A stretch of 5,234 nucleotides of DNA from an uncultured Mollicutes bacterium (GTDB lineage Bacteria > Bacillota_I > Bacilli_A > Acholeplasmatales > Anaeroplasmataceae). Shown in pieces: positions 1-5,234 of the stretch. Made by a program: the position numbers and the translations under genes. The notes below the pieces were generated by a model. It saw only the letters and a list, made by a program, of their open reading frames with translations, did not search any database and was not told the origin of the DNA. The stretch lies in contig CAMWJY010000078.1 of the NCBI GenBank assembly GCA_947174685.1, positions 1 to 5,234 of the forward strand, given 5' to 3'. Numbering within the stretch: the first letter of the stretch is position 1; each line of letters starts with the position of its first letter.

Positions 1-1958
1 TAACGTATGCCGTCTATAACTTCATAAACTTTTCCATCTGTCGCAACATTATTATTTTCATAATCTAAAACCAATGGAATACTTGTTCCTATAGAATAAG
101 ACCAACCAGATGGTTTTTCCTTAAGTGTTGTATAAATAGTTAATGCATCTGTTTGAATACCACTACTCATAGCATAAGCAACGCTTATACCTGTCACTGT
201 TGTTACAGTGGAAGGAATTACTAATTTTTCTAAACAACCAGATTTAACACCCTCAAAACCGACTAAGCCTTCATTTAATGTAAGTTTTCTTAAGTTTTTA
301 CTCTCTATACTTTGAAGGTAAGTTACACTTGAAGGTACCTCAAGTTCTACAAGATCATCCTTACTATAAGATTGTACAGTAGTAACAGGTAAACCTTCAT
401 ACTCTGTTGGGATAACGATTTTTCCAGATGGTCCAACTTCATTAATTTTTACTTTATATTCTGTTTGACTACTATTACGGAAAGTGAAAGTTAAATGGCT
501 TGTATAATTTTCTCCATATCCACAAGCTGAACAGCCTAGATCAAGATCATCAGAATAGGTATGTTCCTCTTTTGCATCTAGAACTTCTCCACAAACGCTA
601 CAAACTGTAGAATGCCCATCTGCCTCTACAACAACTTCTGCTGCATGCTGTCCTCTTCCAAGATAATGAAGAACAACTTCATAATCACTACAAGTAGTCG
701 TAGTATCCTCATCTAAAAAGTATTTATCACAAACAGAACAATGCCAATATTCAATATTACCTTTAGTTAAGCAGGTAGCCTCTACAGCCTCAGTCTTAGA
801 TAATGTATGAGGAAGCATAGGATAGGTCACTGCTTCTACTGTGGTTTCTTCAGTTCCATTTTCATCTAAGAAATACTTTTCGCATACTCTACATTTATAA
901 TATGTATCACGGCCTGTCAAGGTACAAGTAGCCTCTCTTTCAAGATATTCAGCTAAATTATGATGAATAAGAAGGAAAACCTCTTCTTCAGTTAGTTCTG
1001 TTTCACAGGCTTCACCATCAAAATATTTCTTACATACTTCACATTGATAGCATTCTATATTTCCTGTATTCTCACAGTCTGGTGTAACTGCCTCTAGATA
1101 AACAGGAGTATGTGGAAGAAGCTCGCCACGTGTAACATCAGCTATAGCAATTTCTTTAGTACCATCCTCATCTTTGAAGGCTTTCTCACAAGCAGAGCAA
1201 TAATAGTACTCTATATTTCCAAGTGTTGTACAGGTTGGATCCTTAGCTGCAACCTTCTCAATTTTATGACCTGCTGGATCAACAAGATCACTTTTTTGTA
1301 ATTGCTGAGAGCCTTCTGCATCAGCAAAAAGCTTTTTACATACACTACAAATATAGTACTCTATAGTTCCATCATGCTCACAATCAGCTGGTTCTGCTTC
1401 TACCTTGTCTAGCTTATGAGCTGCTGGAAGAACAACTTGACTTTCTGTTAATTCCTTCTTCGCATCCTTATCTTCAAAATATTTATGGCAAACCTGACAA
1501 TTCCAATGCTCAATATTTCCATCTGCTTCACAGTCTGCTTTCTTGGCTTCTACTTTTTCAAGCTTATGACCAGCTGGAACTACAACCTGATTTTCTTTTA
1601 ATTCTGTTTTAGCAGTGTTGTCTGCAAATAATTTATGACATGCTTGACACTCCCAATACTCAATATTCCCTGCTTTATCACAAGCAGCTTCAACCTTATT
1701 ATGCTTTGTAAGATTGTGACTTGTCATTTCAGTTACAGTATCTGCAAGACTCACATTATTCTTACCATCTGCATCTAAATAGTACTTATCGCAATCCTTA
1801 CAGTGCCAATACTCTACATTTCCCTTGTGAGTACAATCGGCATTAACTGCAGCAACTCTCTCGAAGTCATGCGTATGACCACTTGTATCACAAGAAGATA
1901 ACAGGATTCCACTTGTTAATACTACTAATAATGCGATACATGAAAATAATTTTTTCAT
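1..1958 (-). CDS. Surface lipoprotein with eight CxxC-type tandem repeats and a BspA-like leucine-rich region (3' end outside window)
   Basis: The frame is open from the ATG at 1958 to the window edge, giving 652 visible residues; the C-terminus is missing. Residues 1-22 form a lipoprotein signal peptide: Lys2-Lys3, a hydrophobic core, then lipobox LSSC with Cys23 as the predicted lipidated residue, so the protein should be anchored on the outer face of the membrane. Residues 30-437 hold eight ~50-residue repeats (typical core GNIEYWxCxxCxKYFxD), each with His-x11-Cys-x10-Cys-x2-Cys. Residues 438-481 hold two shorter CxxC units. From about residue 500 the sequence becomes BspA/TpLRR-like (IVIPTEYEGLPVTTV, LEVPSSVTYL, LVIPSTVTTV), then KPSGWSYSIG and VYEVIDGIR, typical of surface proteins in gut Bacillota. 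An in-frame TAG nine bases upstream fixes this ATG as the earliest one possible. The function is unknown; adhesion or ligand binding is plausible. The Cys/His sets suggest zinc-ribbon-like folding, which is inferred. A phase-variable-looking promoter lies upstream. Confidence 0.9.
   Translation of the reverse strand, partial: MKKLFSCIALLVVLTSGILLSSCDTSGHTHDFERVAAVNADCTHKGNVEYWHCKDCDKYYLDADGKNNVSLADTVTEMTSHNLTKHNKVEAACDKAGNIEYWECQACHKLFADNTAKTELKENQVVVPAGHKLEKVEAKKADCEADGNIEHWNCQVCHKYFEDKDAKKELTESQVVLPAAHKLDKVEAEPADCEHDGTIEYYICSVCKKLFADAEGSQQLQKSDLVDPAGHKIEKVAAKDPTCTTLGNIEYYYCSACEKAFKDEDGTKEIAIADVTRGELLPHTPVYLEAVTPDCENTGNIECYQCEVCKKYFDGEACETELTEEEVFLLIHHNLAEYLEREATCTLTGRDTYYKCRVCEKYFLDENGTEETTVEAVTYPMLPHTLSKTEAVEATCLTKGNIEYWHCSVCDKYFLDEDTTTTCSDYEVVLHYLGRGQHAAEVVVEADGHSTVCSVCGEVLDAKEEHTYSDDLDLGCSACGYGENYTSHLTFTFRNSSQTEYKVKINEVGPSGKIVIPTEYEGLPVTTVQSYSKDDLVELEVPSSVTYLQSIESKNLRKLTLNEGLVGFEGVKSGCLEKLVIPSTVTTVTGISVAYAMSSGIQTDALTIYTTLKEKPSGWSYSIGTSIPLVLDYENNNVATDGKVYEVIDGIR
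3..461 (-). other. BspA/TpLRR-like leucine-rich region of the lipoprotein (partial)
   Basis: Residues about 500-652 carry the repeating pattern of LRR_5/BspA-type proteins: a beta-strand with a (L)xIPxxV core every ~20-25 residues (IVIPTEYEGLPVTTV, LVELEVPSSVTYL, LRKLTLNEGL, LEKLVIPSTVTTV). It ends in an LTIYTTLKEKPSGW segment and an apparent start of another unit, VYEVIDGIR. Such regions are common in surface-exposed proteins of host-associated bacteria and often serve in adhesion. The stretch runs off the window, so the number of repeats is unknown. Confidence 0.75.
516..647 (-). repeat. Two shortened, divergent CxxC units linking the repeats to the leucine-rich region
   Basis: Residues 438-481 contain CSVC (453-456) and CSAC (476-479), with histidines at 438, 449 and 466. 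The spacing of the eight upstream repeats is lost: the Cys at +12 is absent and the two units span only about 44 residues. Together the two CxxC pairs could make one four-Cys ribbon. The style (H...CSVCGE...HTY...CSACGY) resembles a second short CxxC module frequent in gut Bacillota surface proteins; that comparison is from memory. Confidence 0.65.
648..1871 (-). repeat. Eight tandem ~150-bp (50-residue) HCCC repeats inside the lipoprotein gene
   Basis: Repeat units by residue: 30-80, 81-130, 131-180, 181-230, 231-282, 283-332, 333-383 and 384-437. In nucleotides: 1871-1719, 1718-1569, 1568-1419, 1418-1269, 1268-1113, 1112-963, 962-810 and 809-648. Each unit starts with His (HKLxKVEA is common) and has Cys at +12, then C-x2-C eleven residues later, so H-x11-C-x10-C-x2-C is invariant in all eight. 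Next comes a Lys/aromatic-rich stretch (KYF, KLF), an Asp/Glu-rich turn and a short hydrophobic strand. The units differ in sequence while keeping the spacing, so they are old duplications held by structural constraint rather than fresh copies. Four potential ligands per unit would suit one zinc ion per repeat; this is inferred. Confidence 0.9.
1893..1958 (-). other. Lipoprotein (Sec/SPII) signal peptide region
   Basis: Residues 1-22 show a short basic n-region (MKKLF), a hydrophobic h-region (IALLVVL) and the lipobox L20-S21-S22-C23. Cleavage is predicted before Cys23. The residues after the cleavage site (DTSGHTH) are polar and lead directly into the first repeat. Confidence 0.88.
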
Positions 1959-2161
1959 ATTTTCCTAATATAATTAAAATTGTACTTAATAATTATACCT
2001 TCTCCTTTTCTTATATTTTAATTTTATAGTTATGAGTACAACATAACTTTATATCATAGGTTTAATTTATTGAATTTGGATATCATAAACAAATTACACC
2101 TTAAAGTGAATGCCAATTTTTTTACAAAAATTAATCTTCATAATTTATTGGCAATATACAC
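1959..2161 (-). promoter_or_regulatory. Long 5' leader of the lipoprotein mRNA with small inverted repeats
   Basis: From the predicted start near 2161 the leader runs about 200 nt and is very AT-rich. It contains inverted repeat TGCCAAT/ATTGGCA (2153-2147 and 2117-2111, 29-nt loop) and a second one, AGTTATG/CATAACT (2048-2042 and 2034-2028, 7-nt loop). It also holds the purine-rich AAGGAGAAGG at 2007-1998, followed at once by TATAAT (1997-1992), which could be a weak second -10 box without a good -35. I do not recognise a known riboswitch class. Confidence 0.4.
1963..1966 (-). promoter_or_regulatory. Ribosome binding site of the lipoprotein gene
   Basis: AGGA sits only 4 nt before the ATG at 1958, which is a closer spacing than usual. 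The much better match to the anti-Shine-Dalgarno sequence (AAGGAGAAGG) lies about 40 nt upstream at 1998-2007, with no ATG, GTG or TTG at normal distance. Confidence 0.6.
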
Positions 2162-2167
2162 ACCTTT

Positions 2168-2197
2168 ATTATACCCCCCCCCGTATGATTTTGTCAA
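2168..2197 (-). promoter_or_regulatory. Consensus promoter with a G9 tract in its spacer, driving the lipoprotein gene
   Basis: On the minus strand, a perfect -35 TTGACA (2197-2192) and a perfect -10 TATAAT (2173-2168) are separated by 18 bp (2191-2174). Half of that spacer is nine consecutive G residues (2182-2174), abutting the -10 box. Transcription should start near 2161, giving a leader of about 200 nt to the lipoprotein ATG. The position after the upstream operon's terminator and the orientation both assign it to the lipoprotein. Homopolymer spacers of this type change promoter strength when their length slips, as known for Neisseria porA (poly-G) and Mycoplasma hyorhinis vlp genes (poly-A). 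Loss of one G would give the 17-bp optimum. Confidence 0.85.
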
Positions 2198-2244
2198 GGA
2201 GAAATTATAGTGCTAATAGGGTCTAAAATATATAACCAAGGAAT

Positions 2245-2284
2245 AAAAAAAGGACTGTACTTTAACATCGTACAATCCTTTTTT
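2245..2284 (-). terminator. Rho-independent terminator of the four-gene operon, probably bidirectional
   Basis: Minus-strand reading gives an 11-bp stem AAGGATTGTAC / GTACAGTCCTT (2280-2270 and 2260-2250) with one U-G wobble and a 9-nt loop. A run of T follows (2251-2245 are all A on the plus strand). The T run 2279-2284 on the plus strand allows termination in the other direction too. It lies 40 bp after the HAD stop codon and separates the operon from the lipoprotein promoter. Confidence 0.9.
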
Positions 2285-2324
2285 AAGAACCTTTTATGAA
2301 TGTCTATGAAATTAAATCAAAATA

Positions 2325-3041
2325 CTATTCCACATAGTCTTGCTTGCTAAGAAAACTAAAAAGATCCTTATAATCTCCATGTGGAAAAATATGAATATCC
2401 ACGTTATTCTTATTGATGAGACAATCCGTTAATAAAAATACCTGCATTCCTAGCTCCCTTGCTATCATATCTTCTCCTACGTCATTTCCTATCATAAGGC
2501 ATTCATTTGGAGAGTATGGAAAATGACTAAGAATCTCTTCATAATATTTCAGGTTTGGCTTACAATAATGAGAATTTTCATAGCTTGTAATCCAGGAAAA
2601 ATCCTTATCCTTTATCCCTGCCCAAGCTAGCCTTTTTGTTTGAGCAATCATTGGAAAGATGGGATTTGTTGCTAGGATGAGCTCTACCTTCTTGTCTTTT
2701 AAGAATTCAATTAGCTTAAAGGCATCCTTTGTATATCCACAAGTAGACTGGATTTGGTCAAATTTTTCCTCATAAAAGCGTGTGAATAAAGGGATGTCCT
2801 TGCTTGCATCAAAGCCAAGATGTATAGAAAATACCTTCCAAAAAACTTCTTCGTTAGTTAAGGTACCCTCATTTTTTACCATGGCTTCTGTTCCCTTCCA
2901 AATCCCTTGAATAAGCTCTTTAGGATCATAACCATAGGAGATCATATATTTGCTTATTTCTTCAAAATAGCCTCTAGTGTACTTCTCGATATCCATAGGA
3001 AGTAAAGTACCATCCATATCAAATAAAACAGCTTTAATCAT
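2325..3041 (-). CDS. HAD-superfamily phosphatase (subfamily I cap)
   Basis: This is a complete 238-residue haloacid-dehalogenase-type hydrolase, probably a cytosolic Mg2+-dependent phosphatase acting on a small phosphorylated metabolite. All four motifs are present: motif I FDMDGTLL with nucleophile Asp8 and acid/base Asp10; motif II LILATNP with Thr125; motif III Lys161 in CKPN; motif IV GNDVGEDM with Asp187 and Asp191 for Mg2+. The ~110 mostly helical residues between motifs I and II form a C1-type cap, as in the phosphoglycolate phosphatase/beta-phosphoglucomutase group. The start ATG at 3041 follows TAGGAAAG, in which the stop codon of the GH4 gene is part of the Shine-Dalgarno region, so translation is probably coupled. 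It is the last gene of the operon before the terminator. Its substrate cannot be read from the sequence; location next to the GH4 gene makes a sugar phosphate possible. Confidence 0.9.
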   Translation of the reverse strand: MIKAVLFDMDGTLLPMDIEKYTRGYFEEISKYMISYGYDPKELIQGIWKGTEAMVKNEGTLTNEEVFWKVFSIHLGFDASKDIPLFTRFYEEKFDQIQSTCGYTKDAFKLIEFLKDKKVELILATNPIFPMIAQTKRLAWAGIKDKDFSWITSYENSHYCKPNLKYYEEILSHFPYSPNECLMIGNDVGEDMIARELGMQVFLLTDCLINKNNVDIHIFPHGDYKDLFSFLSKQDYVE

Positions 3042-3051
3042 ATTTTCTTTC

Positions 3052-4446
3052 CTACTTTAAATATTCTTCTAGATTTGGAAAATAAGGAAGAAGGTAATCC
3101 TCAGTATTGGAAATCATTTCCTTGAAAAGCTTCTTGCCATCCTCTAAGGAAAGACTTGAACAAAGTGCCTGATTCATAAAACAAGCAAGGATTTGGTCTA
3201 AATCTCTATTCTTAATTCCTTCATATAAGGTATCAATGTTATTTGAAGCCTTCTCTACCATATTTAAGACTGCTAGAGGTAATGGCTTTGAAACAATCGG
3301 CTTTACCTGATCATGCTCAAAAATACAGTTTGTTTCTACAATAGAGCCTAAAGGCAACTGTGGACATTGCCCCTGGTTAGGTAAATTTACATTAGAAATC
3401 ATTACCTTATGACCTAGAATAGCCTTCATTAAATCCGTTGCTTCTTCTCCTGAAGGAACCAGGTTTATCTCCTTTTTCCCTTCAGCTAGTAAAATAGATT
3501 CTTCTATTCTTTCCTTCATTTGATTGATTCTAAAATCAACTGTAGTCAAATTAAATTTCCAGTCTTTGACGGTCTTTGGATCAGTTAAATACCAGTGCGG
3601 ATTGACAAACTCTGCCAAATGCCTATCTCCTGCTGCTGCCAAAGCTCCATAACGCTTGAATAAGTCCATCTTAACCTTATTTCCATAGGCAAAGCAATCT
3701 GTCCTAAATTGGAAACGATCAAAATATTCATAGTAGCCTTCTTCATAGTATTTATCCATAAAGCTAGGTAATAGCTTCAATAAATCGATATCCTTATACT
3801 TAGCTTCAGTAATCCAAGTGAAATGATTTACACCTGAAGCATCTGTATATATATCCTTACGAGTCGTCTTAATCCCCAATTCCTTTTCTAAGACTAAGCA
3901 TAGGAAGGTTTGAGTATGGAATACCTCATGACAACAGCCAAAGGCCTTAATCTCTGGAAATACATCATATAGGGTTTTTACACAAATGCTCATTGGATTG
4001 GTAAAATTAATCACCCAAGCATTAGGACAAACCTCTTTAATTTTTCTAGCAAATTCCTCATAAATAGGAACTGTTCTCATAGCTCTAAGTACTCCACCAG
4101 GACCTGCTGTATCACCTACAGACTGATAGATTCCATACTTTTCAGGCGCATGGACATCACTTCTCATCTCTTCAAAAGTTCCAGGTAGGATTGAAATGAC
4201 GACAAAGCTTGCCTCCTTAAGACAGTCCTCTAATCTCTCATACACTACATAATCTATTTTAGATAATGTTTTAGGATTTTTGTTGATTCTTTCTCCAATT
4301 TTTTGATTTCTTATGGCAGCCTCTATGTCAATATCATAAAGTCCTATTTCACCAGAAAGACCTTCTGATAAAGCTAAATCAGTCATAAAGGTTCTAGCCC
4401 ACTGCTTAGATCCACCACCTAAATAAGCAATCTTAAATTTTTCCAT
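3052..4446 (-). CDS. lplD: Family GH4 glycosidase, LplD-type alpha-galacturonidase
   Basis: This complete 464-residue enzyme should be cytosolic and dependent on NAD+ and Mn2+, releasing galacturonate from short alpha-linked galacturonides (digalacturonate from pectin). The N-terminal Rossmann fold shows IAYLGGGSKQWA (residues 6-17) with Asp38-Asp40 ending the next strand. GDTAGPGG (111-118) and NFTNPM (147-152) are GH4 hallmarks. Cys172-His173-Glu174-Val175 is the CHEV motif that marks alpha-galacturonidases, where phospho-alpha-glucosidases have CDMP and alpha-galactosidases CHS. His208 (NHFTW) with Cys172 should bind the metal, and Tyr266 in KRYGALAAAGDRHLAEF is the likely base. NVNLPNQGQ (352-360) also matches what I remember of Bacillus subtilis LplD. 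GAGGAT precedes the ATG at 4446, which overlaps the acetyltransferase stop by 14 nt, implying coupled translation. No signal peptide is present, so substrate must be imported; no transporter or other pectin gene lies in the window. The substrate rests on the CHEV motif. Confidence 0.88.
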   Translation of the reverse strand: MEKFKIAYLGGGSKQWARTFMTDLALSEGLSGEIGLYDIDIEAAIRNQKIGERINKNPKTLSKIDYVVYERLEDCLKEASFVVISILPGTFEEMRSDVHAPEKYGIYQSVGDTAGPGGVLRAMRTVPIYEEFARKIKEVCPNAWVINFTNPMSICVKTLYDVFPEIKAFGCCHEVFHTQTFLCLVLEKELGIKTTRKDIYTDASGVNHFTWITEAKYKDIDLLKLLPSFMDKYYEEGYYEYFDRFQFRTDCFAYGNKVKMDLFKRYGALAAAGDRHLAEFVNPHWYLTDPKTVKDWKFNLTTVDFRINQMKERIEESILLAEGKKEINLVPSGEEATDLMKAILGHKVMISNVNLPNQGQCPQLPLGSIVETNCIFEHDQVKPIVSKPLPLAVLNMVEKASNNIDTLYEGIKNRDLDQILACFMNQALCSSLSLEDGKKLFKEMISNTEDYLLPYFPNLEEYLK

Positions 4447-5002
4447 TTAGATAATCCTCTTTTCTTAAAATATATTCTCTATCTTCAAATTGGCCAAGCT
4501 TACCGTTAAACACACCTTCACAGACAAATTGAAAGCCATTTTTTTCTATCACTCTTCTACTTTGAGAATTTCGAATAAAATGACCACAGGTAATAAAGTC
4601 TACATTCTTTTCTTCAAATAAAAATTCGATGACTCTATGTACTGCCTCTGGCATAAGTCCTTGTCCCCAAAAGTCTTTGGATAACACATAGCCAAGCTCT
4701 AAGCCTCTTTGATTTTCATAGTCTTTAAAATGTTCTTCGTTATATTCCTCTAAACCTAAAGAGCCAATGACTTTCTTTGTTTCTTTATGCACTAAGGCAA
4801 ACGTATGATGCTCGGCAATAAACTTATCTAAAATCCTCTTACTTTCATACATAGACTTGTGATGTGGCCAGCCTGCCATTTCACCAACACCTTCTACCTT
4901 TGCATATTCATTAAAATCCTTTAAGTCATTTTCTTCAAATGGTCTTAAAATGAGTCGTTCTGTTTCTAGTTTTATGCTTCTCACATCAATTCTAACATTC
5001 AT
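4433..5002 (-). CDS. GNAT acetyltransferase, RimJ/RimL type (Acetyltransf_3)
   Basis: This 189-residue protein transfers an acetyl group from acetyl-CoA, probably to the N-terminus or an amine of an unknown acceptor, in the cytosol. It opens with LETERLILRPFEENDL (12-27), the typical start of this family. Strand beta4 (LELGYVLSKDFWGQGLMPEA, 101-120) holds the acetyl-CoA pyrophosphate loop WGQG, and NSQSRRVIEKNGFQFV (145-160) is the conserved C-terminal motif. I chose the ATG at 5002 because GGAGGAGAGG lies just before it at proper distance; a TTG at 5017 in the same frame would place this Shine-Dalgarno sequence inside the gene. The start overlaps the end of the flavoprotein gene by 11 nt and the stop overlaps the GH4 start by 14 nt, so it sits mid-operon. 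Relatives modify ribosomal proteins, antibiotics or metabolites, so the substrate stays open. Confidence 0.88.
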   Translation of the reverse strand: MNVRIDVRSIKLETERLILRPFEENDLKDFNEYAKVEGVGEMAGWPHHKSMYESKRILDKFIAEHHTFALVHKETKKVIGSLGLEEYNEEHFKDYENQRGLELGYVLSKDFWGQGLMPEAVHRVIEFLFEEKNVDFITCGHFIRNSQSRRVIEKNGFQFVCEGVFNGKLGQFEDREYILRKEDYLNGKI

Positions 5003-5234
5003 AATCCTCTCCTCCAATCTTCATTGCAGTTAAAAGTCCATCTAGGCTAGCGCTGATAATCCCTCCGGCATAGCCTGCACCTTCTCCAATAGGATAGATA
5101 TGCTTTTCAGCTTCTTTGGTTGTTTTATCTCTTAAAATCCGAACAGGAGATGAGCTTCTTGATTCTATACCCACAAGTATTGCATCCTCATCATAAAAGC
5201 CCTTAAGCTTTCTATCAAATTCTAAAATTCCTTG
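4992..5234 (-). CDS. C-terminal end of a COG2509-type FAD-dependent oxidoreductase (5' part outside window)
   Basis: Eighty in-frame residues are visible before the TAG at 4992, and the frame is open to the right edge. VGIESRSSSPVRILRD followed by IYPIGEGAGYAGGIISASLDG is the conserved C-terminal signature of the uncharacterised FAD-dependent dehydrogenases of COG2509. The GEGAGYAGGI segment is the C-terminal FAD-contacting loop and helix of this two-dinucleotide-binding fold. Complete members have roughly 450-540 residues, so most of the protein, including the N-terminal GxGxxG motif, lies outside. A GTG at 5174 is an internal valine codon, not a start: the family conservation continues upstream of it (FYDEDAILVGIESR). 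The physiological substrate of this family is not established. It is the most upstream visible gene of the operon. Confidence 0.85.
   Translation of the reverse strand, partial: QGILEFDRKLKGFYDEDAILVGIESRSSSPVRILRDKTTKEAEKHIYPIGEGAGYAGGIISASLDGLLTAMKIGGEDYEC
5003..5015 (-). promoter_or_regulatory. Shine-Dalgarno site deciding the acetyltransferase start
   Basis: GGAGGAGAGG lies immediately upstream of the ATG at 5002 and inside the last codons of the flavoprotein gene. Its strength and position favour the ATG over the in-frame TTG at 5017, which has no comparable site before it. Confidence 0.75.

Noticed and set aside
892..920. TTGACA at 920-915 on the minus strand with a TATAAA-like hexamer 15 bp downstream
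   Set aside because: It lies in the seventh repeat's coding sequence (codons for Leu-Thr-Gly) and the spacing is poor; it is best explained by codon content.
1110..1301. 63-codon open frame on the plus strand
   Set aside because: It lies wholly antisense to the repeat region of the lipoprotein gene, has no family resemblance, and the repeat periodicity shows that the minus-strand frame is the real one.
2094..2141. 15-codon ATG frame in the lipoprotein leader (MKINFCKKIGIHFKV)
   Set aside because: There is no Shine-Dalgarno sequence before the ATG and short frames are frequent in AT-rich leaders; kept only as a note. A 10-codon frame further down was rejected for the same reason.
2111..2153. 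Inverted repeats as borders of an invertible promoter
   Set aside because: Both arms of TGCCAAT/ATTGGCA lie on the same side of the promoter, and I found no matching copy upstream of the -35 box, so recombinase-driven inversion is not supported. The G9 tract is the better explanation for switching.
3052..4446. 6-phospho-alpha-glucosidase or alpha-galactosidase assignment for the GH4 enzyme
   Set aside because: The active-site block reads CHEV rather than CDMP or CHS, and the surrounding sequence matches LplD-type enzymes.
5003..5017. TTG start at 5017 for the acetyltransferase, adding five residues
   Set aside because: It would put the strong GGAGGAGAGG Shine-Dalgarno inside the coding region; the ATG at 5002 is correctly spaced from it.
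4992..5174. Reading the flavoprotein end as a separate 60-residue gene starting at GTG 5174
   Set aside because: The frame is open upstream to the window edge and the conserved family sequence continues through the GTG, so this is the tail of a larger gene.

Overview
All genes in this window lie on the minus strand. The DNA is AT-rich, TGG codes for Trp, Shine-Dalgarno sequences are strong, and there is a Gram-positive-style lipoprotein carrying tandem CxxC repeats and a BspA-type leucine-rich region. This suggests a low-GC Bacillota, probably a gut-associated member of the Bacilli (Erysipelotrichales, RF39 or Acholeplasma-like). That placement is an inference from style, not from a marker gene.

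Layout, read 5'->3' on the minus strand from the right edge. (1) 5234-4992: C-terminal end of a COG2509-type FAD-dependent oxidoreductase. (2) 5002-4433: RimJ/RimL-type GNAT acetyltransferase. (3) 4446-3052: family GH4 glycosidase with the CHEV signature of LplD-type alpha-galacturonidases. (4) 3041-2325: HAD phosphatase. These four overlap or nearly touch (11-nt overlap, 14-nt overlap, 10-nt gap), so they form one transcription unit. It ends at a strong hairpin terminator at 2245-2284. (5) 1958 to beyond position 1: a large surface lipoprotein gene with its own promoter, cut by the window edge.

The gene-free stretch 1959-2324 is the most interesting part. Besides the operon terminator it holds a consensus promoter (TTGACA / TATAAT, 18-bp spacer) whose spacer contains nine consecutive G residues. 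A G9 tract exactly between -35 and -10 in AT-rich DNA, in front of a surface lipoprotein, is the classic architecture of a slipped-strand phase-variable promoter. A leader of about 200 nt follows; it has two small inverted repeats and a strong Shine-Dalgarno-like sequence with no conventional start codon after it.

The lipoprotein has a lipobox signal peptide and eight ~50-residue repeats, all keeping H-x11-C-x10-C-x2-C exactly. Two shorter CxxC units follow, then a BspA/TpLRR-like region. I read it as a repeat-built cell-surface protein whose expression may switch on and off between cells. The upstream operon looks metabolic: the GH4 enzyme points to use of pectin-derived galacturonides, while the roles of its three neighbours are known only at family level.
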